A stretch of DNA of 64,000 nucleotides from a virus, in IMG/VR virus record IMGVR_UViG_3300021364_000012, positions 1 through 64,000 of that record; one strand, 5' to 3'. Shown here piece after piece: positions 44,306 through 54,071 of this stretch. The position numbers and the translations under genes are program-made. Each line of letters starts with the position of its first letter. Positions within the stretch are counted from its first letter, which is position 1. The notes below the pieces were generated by a model. That model searched no databases. It saw only the letters and a list, made by a program, of their open reading frames with translations, and was not told where the DNA came from.

Positions 44306-47300
44306 TTACTTCCTTTTTCCTAATATCCTATTTCTTAAAGAATACTTATTTTCTCTAGGAGCTGTCCTTTGAGAGGACACACCTCGACCACGCATTCTAG
44401 GATAAGAAGACGCAAAACCTTTTCCGCTAATAGAAGTATTATTAGGAGTTCCACTCGCAAAATATTTCTGTTTCCCAAAGTTCCTTGAAGCTACCCACAC
44501 CATTCTTATTAGTGCATCGGACATATCGTCATGCTTACCCTGCACTTGAGGAGCTTCGACTGTAATCACATGCTTACTGTGTACATGTGCTTGTAGCTCA
44601 AAAAGCTCAGAGATATAGGGTGCGTGTCCTTCAACTTCAGGGTTAGGGTTGTCGTATAACGCTAATTTCTCATCCCACATCAAAGACTTGAAGTTCTGAT
44701 ACATATCCGAAGTCTTATTCTTAGTCATGTGTTCCGACTTCATCTGACCCAAGCCTCTTTTTGAGAGAGCTTGTTCCAAAGGAATACCAGCCCATTGGTC
44801 AAATATACCCTCAGAAACATAAAACTTCTTAGTCAGTTGCAAAATCCAATCAGCAACATCGTCAAAATCGAGCCTGTCCTTATCAGCGTAATCACCTTCC
44901 CCTGCTTTAATCTGATCTACAAGATCAACCACCACCTTGTTTTCTTCTAAATGACCAATCGCTATAGCGGTTCCGTCGCCTACGAGACCTAAGTCGATAC
45001 CCATAAAATGTGGCTTTCTTGCAGGTGCTCTATTTCTTTGTCTGAGACTAGGGTCTACACACGCTAGGAGGTCTTCTTCTTTCTCTATCCAACCCCTCGT
45101 TCTATCCGTAAACTCTCCACCATACTCCGTAAAGAAAACAGCGGCGTTCTTTAAATAATGCTTCTCAAACTCTTCCGCAGGGACGGTGGGGTTCACCTCC
45201 CAAGTAGGGGCTTGAACACAAAGCATATTTGAAGAAGCCCCTCCACCTTGCATACCTATATTAAATAGCTTGTAGAAGAGTCCCTGTTTGCCCAATGGAG
45301 AAGAAATAAGAATAACCCGACCTTCCACGTCTCCAATGGGCTTTGTTGGGTTTGTAGGGTCTTTCGGAGAATATGCCGAAGTTGAAGGCACTACCGCATT
45401 ATAGACTTCTTCAGCTCCCGACTGTCCACTCTCAGTAAAGTGAGCTACCTCGTCAAGTATCACGCAAATATTACCTGCACCACGAAGACCTTTAGCGACA
45501 CAAGATCGGAAGGTTACTTTAAGAGTGGCTTTTGCATCTGCGTTCTCAATATACCTCCCGTATTTCTCCACATCGTTTGGTGTTTGAAAACGTGCATAAG
45601 ACAGTGTGTTATTTGCTGTGTAAGGACCAAAAAAAGCACAGTTCCGATAGTGACCTGAAACTTCTTGATAAAGAAGACCCGCTTGGTCTTTGTCTGTAGC
45701 GACAGAAATAATCTGAATATTATTGCTCGCAGGAAGACCATAGTATTTCTGAGGGTCGCCTTTTTTGATCAGCTTGTAAGTCTCATAAGCGGCGATGCAA
45801 GCAGAAATAGTAGTGTTATGGTTTGTAAAGCAATTCCCCACAAACATAGAGCCTTCAGGCACGTTCAAGTCATAAACATGACACTCTGAATCTTCGACAC
45901 TTTTAATAGTGTCGAAGAAATAGTGGGTATCTAAAATATGCTCAAGCTTATCTTTTATTGAGTTAGACAAACGCTCGGAGTCAAGCACCTTCTTTATACG
46001 AGGGAAAGAAAGAGAATCTGAGTTATTTAAAAGTCGAGTCGGTACACCTCTTTCTTTTAAGTACCCACCTAAACCACGAACATAGAAATCATGAGAGCTT
46101 CTCAAAGTGGACTCAAGTTCTTTGAGTACCTTTTTCTTTCTATCTGAAATAAATCCGATCTCCCTACAGAACACACGATAGGACTCTAAACCTTTTACCC
46201 GAACACGACCTCTAACCTGACCTTCCTCATTTTTTGAATGGGAAAATGAAGAAACGACACCTAAGTTCATAAGAATTATGTGGACTTGTCGTAAAAGCTC
46301 CAAAGAGGCAGAACACAAAGAAATCTCTTTTGATTGCTTTTCAGAGCAAACGTAGCCGTCCGTCTCAAAGAGTCCCCTTAAAAAAGCACAGATAACAGGT
46401 TTGGGGCTTCTAAGAATTACTTCTGGAACACACTTCTGTTGTAGCGGTGTTTTAATTCCCCAACCAATCTGATGTAAGAAATCCCTGTGCTTCTTACTGT
46501 GACACACGACACGATACGCATTTGCTTCCAATACAGGATAACAAGAAACCTTGCCAAAGAGGTGTACCATCTTAAGCACTAATATATCTTTAAAGTCTTT
46601 CTCCCCAACAGTAACCACAACATCTTTTTCTGAAGCCCATGTCCCATCTCCCACTAGGACACCAAGCATCTCCCCCCAATCTTCATTCAAATATTCTGGA
46701 AGGTTCTTCACACCTTCAACGATATGCTCTGAGAAAGAAACATAATCTTCTGCAAATATGCCCCTCTTGTAATTAAGACAAGCAACATCCCCCTCAACCA
46801 CATCCTCTAAATACTTCCAAGAAATATTAAAGTCAGAGTCTAGCACCTTTATACGATGATTTGGAGTTCCTTCTATTTCAAAACCCGAACGTGTTGTTAT
46901 TCTTTTAGTTTCCTTGATGCCTCCATTATAGAAAAAGGCCGCCCTAGACTTTCTCCCACCCTCTTGTAAGACTTCCGTAGAAATAGGTTGATACTCAGGA
47001 GCACCCAAAGACGCATCACCTAGTGTGTCTATTCTTACTAGACCCCTACTCGTAGGTATAAGAGTGTCTCCCCGAACACACTTTCCCGAGCGTCTCCCTA
47101 TTGAGAGAATCATCTCTCTTCTTTGCTGTCCCGGAATCACTTCTCCGATGTTACAGCGTCCTTCATCAAACAGTTTCTTCAAATAAGTCTTTTCAGTGTG
47201 TTCTTCCCAATCTTCCCTCCTCCAATCACTTATTTTGAAGGTGTAAGTGTCGTCTAGCTCTAAGCCGTAGTGAGCTTTAAGAATGATTTTCTGTATTGGA

Positions 47301-47419
47301 AATAAAGTCATCTTCAAGCCCCAAGGGGCTTCTACAAACTCTATAATGTCTGCATCTCTCTCAGACTGCTTGCCCATTCGAGCCGAAGCACCAATGGCTA
47401 AAGAAGAAAGACTCATCAC
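44306..47419 (-). CDS. terL: terminase large subunit, interrupted by an intein
   Basis: A 1037-residue precursor giving a 615-residue ATPase-nuclease that pumps DNA into the head. The Walker A loop GRRSGK (residues 108-113) is split by an intein of 422 residues and continues with TTISACIAAYE. Walker B with catalytic Glu is NICVILDEVAHF. The nuclease domain starts with GIDLGLVGDGTAI. Two starts are possible: GTG 47419, used for numbering here, or ATG 47416. Excision is needed to rebuild the ATP site, so an unspliced enzyme would be inactive. Confidence 0.9.
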   Translation of the reverse strand: MMSLSSLAIGASARMGKQSERDADIIEFVEAPWGLKMTLFPIQKIILKAHYGLELDDTYTFKISDWRREDWEEHTEKTYLKKLFDEGRCNIGEVIPGQQRREMILSIGRRSGKCVRGDTLIPTSRGLVRIDTLGDASLGAPEYQPISTEVLQEGGRKSRAAFFYNGGIKETKRITTRSGFEIEGTPNHRIKVLDSDFNISWKYLEDVVEGDVACLNYKRGIFAEDYVSFSEHIVEGVKNLPEYLNEDWGEMLGVLVGDGTWASEKDVVVTVGEKDFKDILVLKMVHLFGKVSCYPVLEANAYRVVCHSKKHRDFLHQIGWGIKTPLQQKCVPEVILRSPKPVICAFLRGLFETDGYVCSEKQSKEISLCSASLELLRQVHIILMNLGVVSSFSHSKNEEGQVRGRVRVKGLESYRVFCREIGFISDRKKKVLKELESTLRSSHDFYVRGLGGYLKERGVPTRLLNNSDSLSFPRIKKVLDSERLSNSIKDKLEHILDTHYFFDTIKSVEDSECHVYDLNVPEGSMFVGNCFTNHNTTISACIAAYETYKLIKKGDPQKYYGLPASNNIQIISVATDKDQAGLLYQEVSGHYRNCAFFGPYTANNTLSYARFQTPNDVEKYGRYIENADAKATLKVTFRSCVAKGLRGAGNICVILDEVAHFTESGQSGAEEVYNAVVPSTSAYSPKDPTNPTKPIGDVEGRVILISSPLGKQGLFYKLFNIGMQGGGASSNMLCVQAPTWEVNPTVPAEEFEKHYLKNAAVFFTEYGGEFTDRTRGWIEKEEDLLACVDPSLRQRNRAPARKPHFMGIDLGLVGDGTAIAIGHLEENKVVVDLVDQIKAGEGDYADKDRLDFDDVADWILQLTKKFYVSEGIFDQWAGIPLEQALSKRGLGQMKSEHMTKNKTSDMYQNFKSLMWDEKLALYDNPNPEVEGHAPYISELFELQAHVHSKHVITVEAPQVQGKHDDMSDALIRMVWVASRNFGKQKYFASGTPNNTSISGKGFASSYPRMRGRGVSSQRTAPRENKYSLRNRILGKRK
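45815..47080 (-). mobile_element. intein with LAGLIDADG homing endonuclease in terL
   Basis: Residues Cys114 to Asn535 of the terL precursor. Splicing motifs are visible: the first Cys after the Walker A Lys, block B GTPNHRIKV with His188, and the C-terminal HN before Thr536. Endonuclease motifs are LGVLVGDGTW and LRGLFETDGYV. The usual histidine of block F is not obvious (VYDLNVPEGSMF). Insertion at the P-loop is a known hot spot for inteins. Confidence 0.9.
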
Positions 47420-48093
47420 TCACCCTTCTCTAACTTGGCTTTCGCTTCTTTCATCCAATCAATGTCATCTACAAGCTTGCCAAATACTGCAAAGACACTC
47501 TCACTCATTTCGGGTCGAATACCTGCTTCATCGCAGGCTTTCCTAAATGTCTCGGCTATAAAGATAAAGATAATCTTAAAGGCAGGAGACTCTAAGTCTA
47601 TAGAGGAGTTTGAAATAAGCTCTTTCTTCTTTAGCCAAGTGTCGCCAACAGCTTTCAAAGCATTCACACGTCTCAAAGAAATCTGAGACGTGGACTCTCC
47701 TCTTCTCTCTGCCTCTGCTCTTTCAAAAGCTAGAGACGCAGACTCCTCTGCCAAACCGACCAAAACAGAAGTAAGAACCTCTGAGGAGTCGGGGTTTAAG
47801 CTAGTCGTACTTAAAACAGGGTCTCTGCTTAGTGCGTCTTGTTTCTTGCTTTGTATTTTCTGAATTGTAGCTTGAGGCGAGCCTGCTACAGGGAGATTAT
47901 TCGGATTAGTAACGCTTGGCTTCCCTGGAGAACCAAACATAACGAACAACTCCCCTGTAGAAGGGTTAAACTGTAGTGTGTCTGAAGGCTTCAAATCCGT
48001 GGGTTTTCTCCAAACCGTCTTACCGATTTCATCTCGAACTTGGACTCTTGTGACACCTTCTGGTATTAAAGCTAAATCTTCAGACTTGATCAT
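47416..48093 (-). CDS. candidate small terminase subunit
   Basis: A 225-residue protein ending at the terL start with overlapping codons. The N-terminal half is beta-rich with a disordered linker; the C-terminal half is helical, ending WMKEAKAKLEKGE. Placement just before terL is the usual place of the small, DNA-recognising subunit, but no helix-turn-helix is clear. Confidence 0.4.
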   Translation of the reverse strand: MIKSEDLALIPEGVTRVQVRDEIGKTVWRKPTDLKPSDTLQFNPSTGELFVMFGSPGKPSVTNPNNLPVAGSPQATIQKIQSKKQDALSRDPVLSTTSLNPDSSEVLTSVLVGLAEESASLAFERAEAERRGESTSQISLRRVNALKAVGDTWLKKKELISNSSIDLESPAFKIIFIFIAETFRKACDEAGIRPEMSESVFAVFGKLVDDIDWMKEAKAKLEKGE

Positions 48094-48107
48094 GTGTGTG
48101 ACTCCAT

Positions 48108-48764
48108 TTAAAATTCTTTAATCGGGTCAACGTCCTCATTTCTTTTTACAACTACACCTACCCCACGATCATCCTCGTCAGGGTCGTAAACTACGTTGCC
48201 GTCTGAATCTTTGACTACAAAAGGAGGAACCCCGTTTAAAAGTTTATAAGAATAACTTACTATAGTTAATACCAAGTCGTCGTCTATAGATTCCGTTTTT
48301 ATATTAACTAAAGTGTTATCTACATCATCTACGCTTGCAGAAACGCCAATTCGCTTCTCGTTCAGTGCTCTTGCAAGCTCAGAAGCAACGTCGGCAACCA
48401 CACCCACACCACCACCTGCTAATTGACCAAAGTTATCCCCTGCCTTTAATGAAGGCAACTGATCGAGAGTTGGAATTCGAGAAGCATACGCCTGTATTTC
48501 ATCCTTATCATAGAAAGGCGGAGCACCCCCGAGTCTATCATTAAAGAAATCAACAGAATTGACTTGGATAGCTAACTTTACTTTCTTTTCAGAAAATAAA
48601 CCGATCTGAGAAAAGCCTGTAGTGTTTGAGATATTCTGACACTCGAAGCCTCTCCTTATTGGAGAAGGATTACCAGAGACGCCTTTACTTGGGTCGGAAG
48701 CTCTCCTGTGGTGTGCTACAAGGAGTTGGTATTTCTGAGAAGTATTAACTTTATTATACTGCAT
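48108..48764 (-). CDS. hypothetical structural protein
   Basis: A 218-residue protein with strong AGGAG site. It contains an alanine/glycine-rich centre and an acidic end DPDEDDRG. It precedes the terminase genes on the same strand. No family was recognised. Confidence 0.5.
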   Translation of the reverse strand: MQYNKVNTSQKYQLLVAHHRRASDPSKGVSGNPSPIRRGFECQNISNTTGFSQIGLFSEKKVKLAIQVNSVDFFNDRLGGAPPFYDKDEIQAYASRIPTLDQLPSLKAGDNFGQLAGGGVGVVADVASELARALNEKRIGVSASVDDVDNTLVNIKTESIDDDLVLTIVSYSYKLLNGVPPFVVKDSDGNVVYDPDEDDRGVGVVVKRNEDVDPIKEF

Positions 48765-48775
48765 AAGTATTTCTC

Positions 48776-51127
48776 CTATAGCTCAATACCGCCAAACAAC
48801 ACCTCGCCTATTTTTTCAGGACTCGGAGACTCCTCAGAAATAGTGAAGTTGTCATTGGCAGTTAGATTGAATTCCGACTGATCGTAATCATTCACAAAAA
48901 GAGAAGCTGTCCTCTCAGCGTCAGAAGAGTTAGCTAACCTAATCATCTCTTTCTGATAGCTGTCTTTATCTTCTACGATTTCCTGTGATTGATCCACTGC
49001 GTATTTATTATATTTCTGACACTTACCGCCAACATTAAACACACAGCCTCCGCACTTAGCGTTCTTAAGAATTGCAGGAATCTGATTAGCTCGATGAATT
49101 AAAGCCCCCTTGTCACAACCCTCAGTGCCTGTCGTCATGTAGGCTTGAGAGTCTACATAAGCGTGTCCAGAAATACCTTCATGCTCTAACCTCAAAGATG
49201 CAACTCTCTCCTTGTGAAGGTCTAGGATATTCTGAGAGAACCTTGAAGCTAAGAGCACATCAAGCTCTTGACCTGCACTACCTTCTGACATCTTCTGTCT
49301 AAGCCAAGTAGCTACTTTATCCGACTGTACCTCATGTGCAGTCTTCATAGGAGCTGAAGCACTCTTAGAAATATGTGCCTCATATTTATGCCCACTAAAC
49401 TCGACTTTTTTTGCAGAAACACCTTCTTTAGCAAGCCTAGAGAGCGAAACATATTTATCATCACCCTCAAGAGACATCGCACGATTAGCGTCTGACTCTG
49501 AGATAAATCCATTAGAAACAAAGTGATCTATTCGGCTCGCAATCTTCTTCCCCTCTACCACATCTAAAGAAGACACTTCCCCGACAACCTTATTTCTTAC
49601 ATCTGTGAGGACGTGTGCTTTTACAGAGCCTTCATAACTCTGAGTCTCTTTAGGTCGTGCTAAATACTCAAAGACCGATGCCACTTTTTCTTCTGGCGTG
49701 TTCTTGCCTGAAGTAACCTTCTCTACTTCATCATAAGAAATAAGCCCACTAGAAATAAGTTTAGCCACTTTAGCCATTGCCATCTTATTTCTTTTACCCA
49801 ACTCCACCTTTTCAGAAGGCGTGAGAGATGCAGATACGCTACTTCTCTTTGGAACTAAGTAATGAGCTTCTTTGCCCTGACCTTCATATACTGAAGACTT
49901 GTTTGGAGTAGACGCTAGATCATAGAGACGGTCTATCTTCTGCTGTGCAGTCTTGTCCGAAGAAATAACAGCACCAACTTGCTCCGAGTCTAAAAAACCT
50001 TCCGAAACAAGTTGTGAAGCAATCCTATCTAAACGAACCTGTTTAGGGTCTGTTTTTTCCTCAATAAAGAAATCACTATACTCAGAAGCTTGAAGCTCTC
50101 TCTGTGCTTCTTCTGAAGAAATAGACTCAAAATCAAAAGATTGTGTAGGAAACCATGTGTTAGCAACATGAGTATTACCCTCTAAAGACTTAGAGTCTAA
50201 AAACGCTTGTTGAAGCATAGACTTATAACTAGAGCCTGAAACTTTAGTGACTCCAAGAGATTGAAGTCTAGGCATCAAAGTAGAGTAAGCCTTCTTCCAA
50301 GGAATTACATCTACAACCTCTTTCCCTAAGAATCTATCAAACGCACACCCCTGTTTTGAAGGGACAATGTAGAGAGAAGAAGCACATCTTTTATTTATAA
50401 CTTCATCCCATTTGCCGTTAAACAGACCTGGGAAGTACGCTTCTTTTAAGTACACCGTACCATGAAGACCATACTCGGAAGCCAACAACTCTGAAGCACT
50501 CTTTCTTTGTTGCTCAGAAGGAATTATTTCTTCTAAGTCTTTCAAGAGGTCTTCTAGGCTTTCACCGTAAGCCATCTTACGCATCGACTGCTCCACTTTT
50601 TCTCGATAGTCATCGGCAGGAAGCTCAGATACTTCTTCATATGTATTAGTGTATTTCTCGTGGACTCTGTTTTTATTGGGAACCCTCTTCAAGCCGTCTG
50701 TAGACTCTCCTAAGCCCCAAGATTCTTCAAGAGCTTTCATCTGATTAACTTGAGGGTGCTCAAACCTACCTTCAGCAAACTGCTCAAGAACTTCTTCATG
50801 CGTTCTTGAGCCTCCTTCATCTTCTTTAGGCAGAGTCGCCAGCCAAGTGTGATCTACAAGAGGAACAAGCTGACCTGCATCTTTTGTAAAATCCGAAAGG
50901 TCTAAATCTATTTCTCTCTCGACACCTGTAGGTAAATCTGAGTTTAGTTCACCTTCAGGTGGAACCATCCCAAAAGGAAGAGAAGAAATACCCTTAGCTT
51001 CAGGAAGACGTGCCTTATCTTCGACACCATTCCCATACTCAGTGTCGAAATGAAACCCGTCTAGCATATAGTTAGAGCCGTTCGTGAGTGAAAACCCACC
51101 ATTTGGAAGTTTGCTGTTCTTACTCAT
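48776..51127 (-). CDS. large virion-type protein with helical repeats and a Cys cluster
   Basis: A 783-residue protein. Three related helical segments of about 45-60 residues (containing KQVRLDRIASQLVSEGFLDSE, NKMAMAKVAKLISSGLI and GKKIASRIDHFVSNGFI) suggest an internal repeat. Near residue 690 is CGGCVFNVGGKC, which could bind metal or an Fe-S cluster. It overlaps the upstream gene by four bases. Likely a structural or internal protein; role unknown. Confidence 0.5.
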   Translation of the reverse strand: MSKNSKLPNGGFSLTNGSNYMLDGFHFDTEYGNGVEDKARLPEAKGISSLPFGMVPPEGELNSDLPTGVEREIDLDLSDFTKDAGQLVPLVDHTWLATLPKEDEGGSRTHEEVLEQFAEGRFEHPQVNQMKALEESWGLGESTDGLKRVPNKNRVHEKYTNTYEEVSELPADDYREKVEQSMRKMAYGESLEDLLKDLEEIIPSEQQRKSASELLASEYGLHGTVYLKEAYFPGLFNGKWDEVINKRCASSLYIVPSKQGCAFDRFLGKEVVDVIPWKKAYSTLMPRLQSLGVTKVSGSSYKSMLQQAFLDSKSLEGNTHVANTWFPTQSFDFESISSEEAQRELQASEYSDFFIEEKTDPKQVRLDRIASQLVSEGFLDSEQVGAVISSDKTAQQKIDRLYDLASTPNKSSVYEGQGKEAHYLVPKRSSVSASLTPSEKVELGKRNKMAMAKVAKLISSGLISYDEVEKVTSGKNTPEEKVASVFEYLARPKETQSYEGSVKAHVLTDVRNKVVGEVSSLDVVEGKKIASRIDHFVSNGFISESDANRAMSLEGDDKYVSLSRLAKEGVSAKKVEFSGHKYEAHISKSASAPMKTAHEVQSDKVATWLRQKMSEGSAGQELDVLLASRFSQNILDLHKERVASLRLEHEGISGHAYVDSQAYMTTGTEGCDKGALIHRANQIPAILKNAKCGGCVFNVGGKCQKYNKYAVDQSQEIVEDKDSYQKEMIRLANSSDAERTASLFVNDYDQSEFNLTANDNFTISEESPSPEKIGEVLFGGIEL

Positions 51128-51723
51128 CTTTTGCTCCTCATATATCTATCTGCTAAGATTGTACATCTAGCTTTCTTACGGACACTTGCAGTTCTGACGT
51201 TAGAAGCTTCGTTCACTTTTTTAGCTTCTTCTTCCATCTGCTTCTGTGCGTGTTTTTCAGGGTCATCTTTCAACTCGTTAATGGACTCCACCTCTTCGGG
51301 ACTTCTAGTAGCCAAAGCCCAATGAGGTGCTTGTACTTCATCATTAAGAGTATCAGAAATAGCAGAGAGAGCCTCAACACAGTTCATAAACTGTTTACGG
51401 ATATGTTTGACTTCTTGAATGTAGCCCTTCCCCCCTAAGCTACCATCGGGAGAAATATCTCTACTCTTAAGTTTTGCAAAAATATCATACGCATGGAGCG
51501 TATGACCTAAAGCAAAAAGAGTACTCTTCAAAACAGTAACAAGCTTCTCGTTACAATCTGGATTGAACTTGAAGTTAGGGTTTATTTCTCTTGAGCTAGG
51601 TGGAAAACCACCCCACGCCCAATTCCCTGCGTTCATTGGAGAGTTAGAGTCATCCTTGATGAAGCGAACTTCACCCGCTGTTTTTATGTATTTCTTATTT
51701 ATTTTGCTATCGAAGTCCGACAT
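51124..51723 (-). CDS. hypothetical structural protein
   Basis: A 199-residue protein with GAGAGG-type ribosome site. It has an N-terminal IKTAGEV element, a W-rich loop (NWAWGGFPP) and a helical middle. Its stop overlaps the start of the 783-residue protein as ATGA. Function unknown. Confidence 0.5.
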   Translation of the reverse strand: MSDFDSKINKKYIKTAGEVRFIKDDSNSPMNAGNWAWGGFPPSSREINPNFKFNPDCNEKLVTVLKSTLFALGHTLHAYDIFAKLKSRDISPDGSLGGKGYIQEVKHIRKQFMNCVEALSAISDTLNDEVQAPHWALATRSPEEVESINELKDDPEKHAQKQMEEEAKKVNEASNVRTASVRKKARCTILADRYMRSKR

Positions 51724-51724
51724 C

Positions 51725-52693
51725 TTAACCTCTTCTTCTCTTCTTCAGCTTAGGGTTCTTCTTTGGTGTCGGAGAAGGAGTTTGAGTAGGTGCTTTCTTG
51801 GCATCCTCTCTCTTAAGCTCATTCTTCTGTGTGTCTCTTTCTTTCTGAACATTGAGCTTAGAAGGATTATTCTCCCCCTTAACCTTACCAGCCCAATCAG
51901 GGACATCACTACGACTATCAGAGCCTTTATCTGAAGAAACTTCTTTCTTCTCATCCTTGTCATAAACAAGAAAACCCTTAGCTCTATAGTCCCTCATATA
52001 CTGAGCCATATTTTTAGAAGCTCCAGAGCCGTAGTCGTTGATCTTACGGTTACAAGAGCCGGTTGGAGAAGGCTCGCCCTTCTTCCTAGCCCTCTCCATC
52101 TCTATTTTTTCTTCTTTTGTCAGCTCAGAGCGGTCTTTAAATACTTCACTACACCCTCTTTGCTGTGCTTTAGAAGAAGGTGACTTAAATCCACTATCTA
52201 ATGCTGTTTTGAAAAAAAAAAGTTTTAAGATCGGCTCTCTTAACTCAGGTAGCTCATGTGCAAGTCTCACTAAATCTGAGCTTGCGTTCCTAGTGGCACT
52301 TTGACCCCAAGGTTTTGGTACAGTAGACCGATCCTTGCCATTAGCAGGACCCTTCTCTGCATCGTAGTTACCTTTATTCTTTTGCTTGTCTCGATATTCT
52401 TTCATGTAATCGGCTCTTTCAGTAGAACCATTTTCTCCACTATTTGCCGAACCATACTCGTTGTGTGTCTGATAACAAGTACCGTAACCGGGACGTGGTT
52501 TACCTCTTACATGTGGGTTACTACAATCCCCTCTAGGATTCTTAAGGGGTCTTGAGCCTGAAAGTCTCTCAAAAGATTCCAATTCTTCTGCTTCCTCTCC
52601 TAGCATTGGAGGGAGGATTTCAGCCAGTATCTCTTCTCTTAGCTCTGGACTATTATATGCAAGCCTAATCAAATCTGAAAGCCGTGATGACAT
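51725..52693 (-). CDS. internally duplicated structural protein
   Basis: A 322-residue protein made of two related halves. Each starts with a LIRLAYNSPELREEIL-type helix (second copy LVRLAHELPELREPIL) and continues to a Cys-Gly-Ser/Asn module ending YMKEYRDK or YMRDYRAK. The C-terminal tail is very basic. It begins the long minus-strand run that leads into the terminase and portal genes. Function unknown. Confidence 0.55.
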   Translation of the reverse strand: MSSRLSDLIRLAYNSPELREEILAEILPPMLGEEAEELESFERLSGSRPLKNPRGDCSNPHVRGKPRPGYGTCYQTHNEYGSANSGENGSTERADYMKEYRDKQKNKGNYDAEKGPANGKDRSTVPKPWGQSATRNASSDLVRLAHELPELREPILKLFFFKTALDSGFKSPSSKAQQRGCSEVFKDRSELTKEEKIEMERARKKGEPSPTGSCNRKINDYGSGASKNMAQYMRDYRAKGFLVYDKDEKKEVSSDKGSDSRSDVPDWAGKVKGENNPSKLNVQKERDTQKNELKREDAKKAPTQTPSPTPKKNPKLKKRRRG

Positions 52694-52758
52694 CTCAAAC
52701 TCCTTATTTTTTCCGATTCTTCAATAAAGAGAACATAAACAAACTAAAAATGAGCACA

Positions 52759-53280
52759 CTATAAAAGCATTATCGAAACCAAAACCCCATTTGACTCCAA
52801 GTAAGAAATACCATCCGTGTGGCTGTTAGGCACACTAGAAATAATAACTCTTGTAATACCAGCATGGTGGATTGCCTTCGCACACATCAAACAAGGACTA
52901 CAAGAAACAATCATCCACTTACCTAAAGTAGCTTGCCCTCTCCTTGAGCTGTTAAGAATTGCGTTCATTTCTGCATGGTGGCAACCCACATCATTCTGAG
53001 TGCCACTCACTACCGAAATGCTATTTCTAAGACACACTTCTCCCCCACAAAGAGAGTCTTTAGAACCTCTAGGTGTCCCATTATATCCATCACTTAAAAC
53101 CACACCATCCCGTGGGTCGATGATGATTGCACCTACAGACCTCCGAGGACAAGGTGAGGCTTCTGAAAGCAAAGCACACTGCTTTATTCTTATTTTTAGT
53201 AGTTTGTCTTTCACGTCTCCCCAAACTTTCTGGTCAATTAAAGACCGAAAAAGTATATAATACAGACAAGCAACCGACAA
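52759..53280 (-). CDS. dCMP/cytidine-type deaminase
   Basis: A protein of up to 173 residues that should deaminate dCMP to dUMP, the substrate of thymidylate synthase. The zinc site is complete: HAE (His102, Glu104) in CHHAEMNAI and PCLMC (Cys130, Cys133). Further Cys and His residues may form a second zinc site. The longest frame starts at TTG 53280, but these first bases resemble promoter sequence (TTGTCG and TATATA), so the true start is probably near residue 20-25. Confidence 0.85.
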   Translation of the reverse strand: MSVACLYYILFRSLIDQKVWGDVKDKLLKIRIKQCALLSEASPCPRRSVGAIIIDPRDGVVLSDGYNGTPRGSKDSLCGGEVCLRNSISVVSGTQNDVGCHHAEMNAILNSSRRGQATLGKWMIVSCSPCLMCAKAIHHAGITRVIISSVPNSHTDGISYLESNGVLVSIMLL

Positions 53281-53299
53281 AAATATAAAGGAGACTAAA

Positions 53300-54007
53300 A
53301 TGGAAGATATTCGGTTTAGTTTTTTTCACTTTACAAAAAAACCGTTAAGCCACGACTCTCAAAGTGAGACGTTTCTGAACTGCTCCAAAATTCAAAGAGA
53401 AGTCTCAAACAAAATGATGATGGGTTTTGACGAAAACTTCAAAGACAGAAACATCGGAGTTTCTGTACTCAAAGAGTCCAATTTGCGATCACTCTTTAAC
53501 CTCAGATTTTTCTCAAGATCGGAAGAGATACCTCACGTCAAATATGAGGGTTGCCACTTAAGTCTTTCAAAAAAAGACGATGGCTTTTTTGAGGTCTATT
53601 TCTGCCCTACAGAAACAGGATACGTCTCATTGACCCACAACAACAAAAAAGCGAAAGTAACTTGGGAGAAGATACAAAAAACAGAAGCACCTGTTTTTTC
53701 TCTCAGAGAGACAGAAAGTTGCTTCAAGGTTACAGATTTTTCAGGAAGAAGCATTTTGCTTTGGGTCTATGAAGATATGGCAGTAGTTGAAGAAATCTTA
53801 AAGAGAGATGAGAAAGACACACATCTAATCAAGAAGCAAGCAATCTCAGAGATCATGGATTTCAACGAGGGTGGTGGGGGAGACTACGAAAGATACAAAG
53901 AGAACATAAAGACGCTCTCTAACATCAAGAATATTTCTGAAGAGGAAGTCGAAAGGCTAATTTGGGGCTTCACCTCCTCTTTCACAAAAGGCGTCGTATA
54001 CCACTAG
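53300..54007 (+). CDS. hypothetical protein upstream of phoH
   Basis: A 235-residue protein with an AAAGGAG ribosome site. Mixed strand and helix, Lys-rich, with no recognised motif. It is divergent from the deaminase gene and precedes phoH; a hairpin lies in the gap. Confidence 0.55.
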   Translation: MEDIRFSFFHFTKKPLSHDSQSETFLNCSKIQREVSNKMMMGFDENFKDRNIGVSVLKESNLRSLFNLRFFSRSEEIPHVKYEGCHLSLSKKDDGFFEVYFCPTETGYVSLTHNNKKAKVTWEKIQKTEAPVFSLRETESCFKVTDFSGRSILLWVYEDMAVVEEILKRDEKDTHLIKKQAISEIMDFNEGGGGDYERYKENIKTLSNIKNISEEEVERLIWGFTSSFTKGVVYH

Positions 54008-54029
54008 ACAGTTGAGATTAGTTTCTTAA

Positions 54030-54071
54030 TAGGAGAATCCTTTCTTGTAAACAAAAGAAAGGATTCTCCTA
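54030..54071 (+). promoter_or_regulatory. long hairpin covering the phoH ribosome site and start
   Basis: Perfect 16-bp arms (TAGGAGAATCCTTTCT / AGAAAGGATTCTCCTA) with a 10-base loop TGTAAACAAA. The right arm contains the AAGGA ribosome site and ends at the A of the ATG. There is no T-run, so it is a candidate translational control element or a protein-binding operator, not a terminator. Confidence 0.65.
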
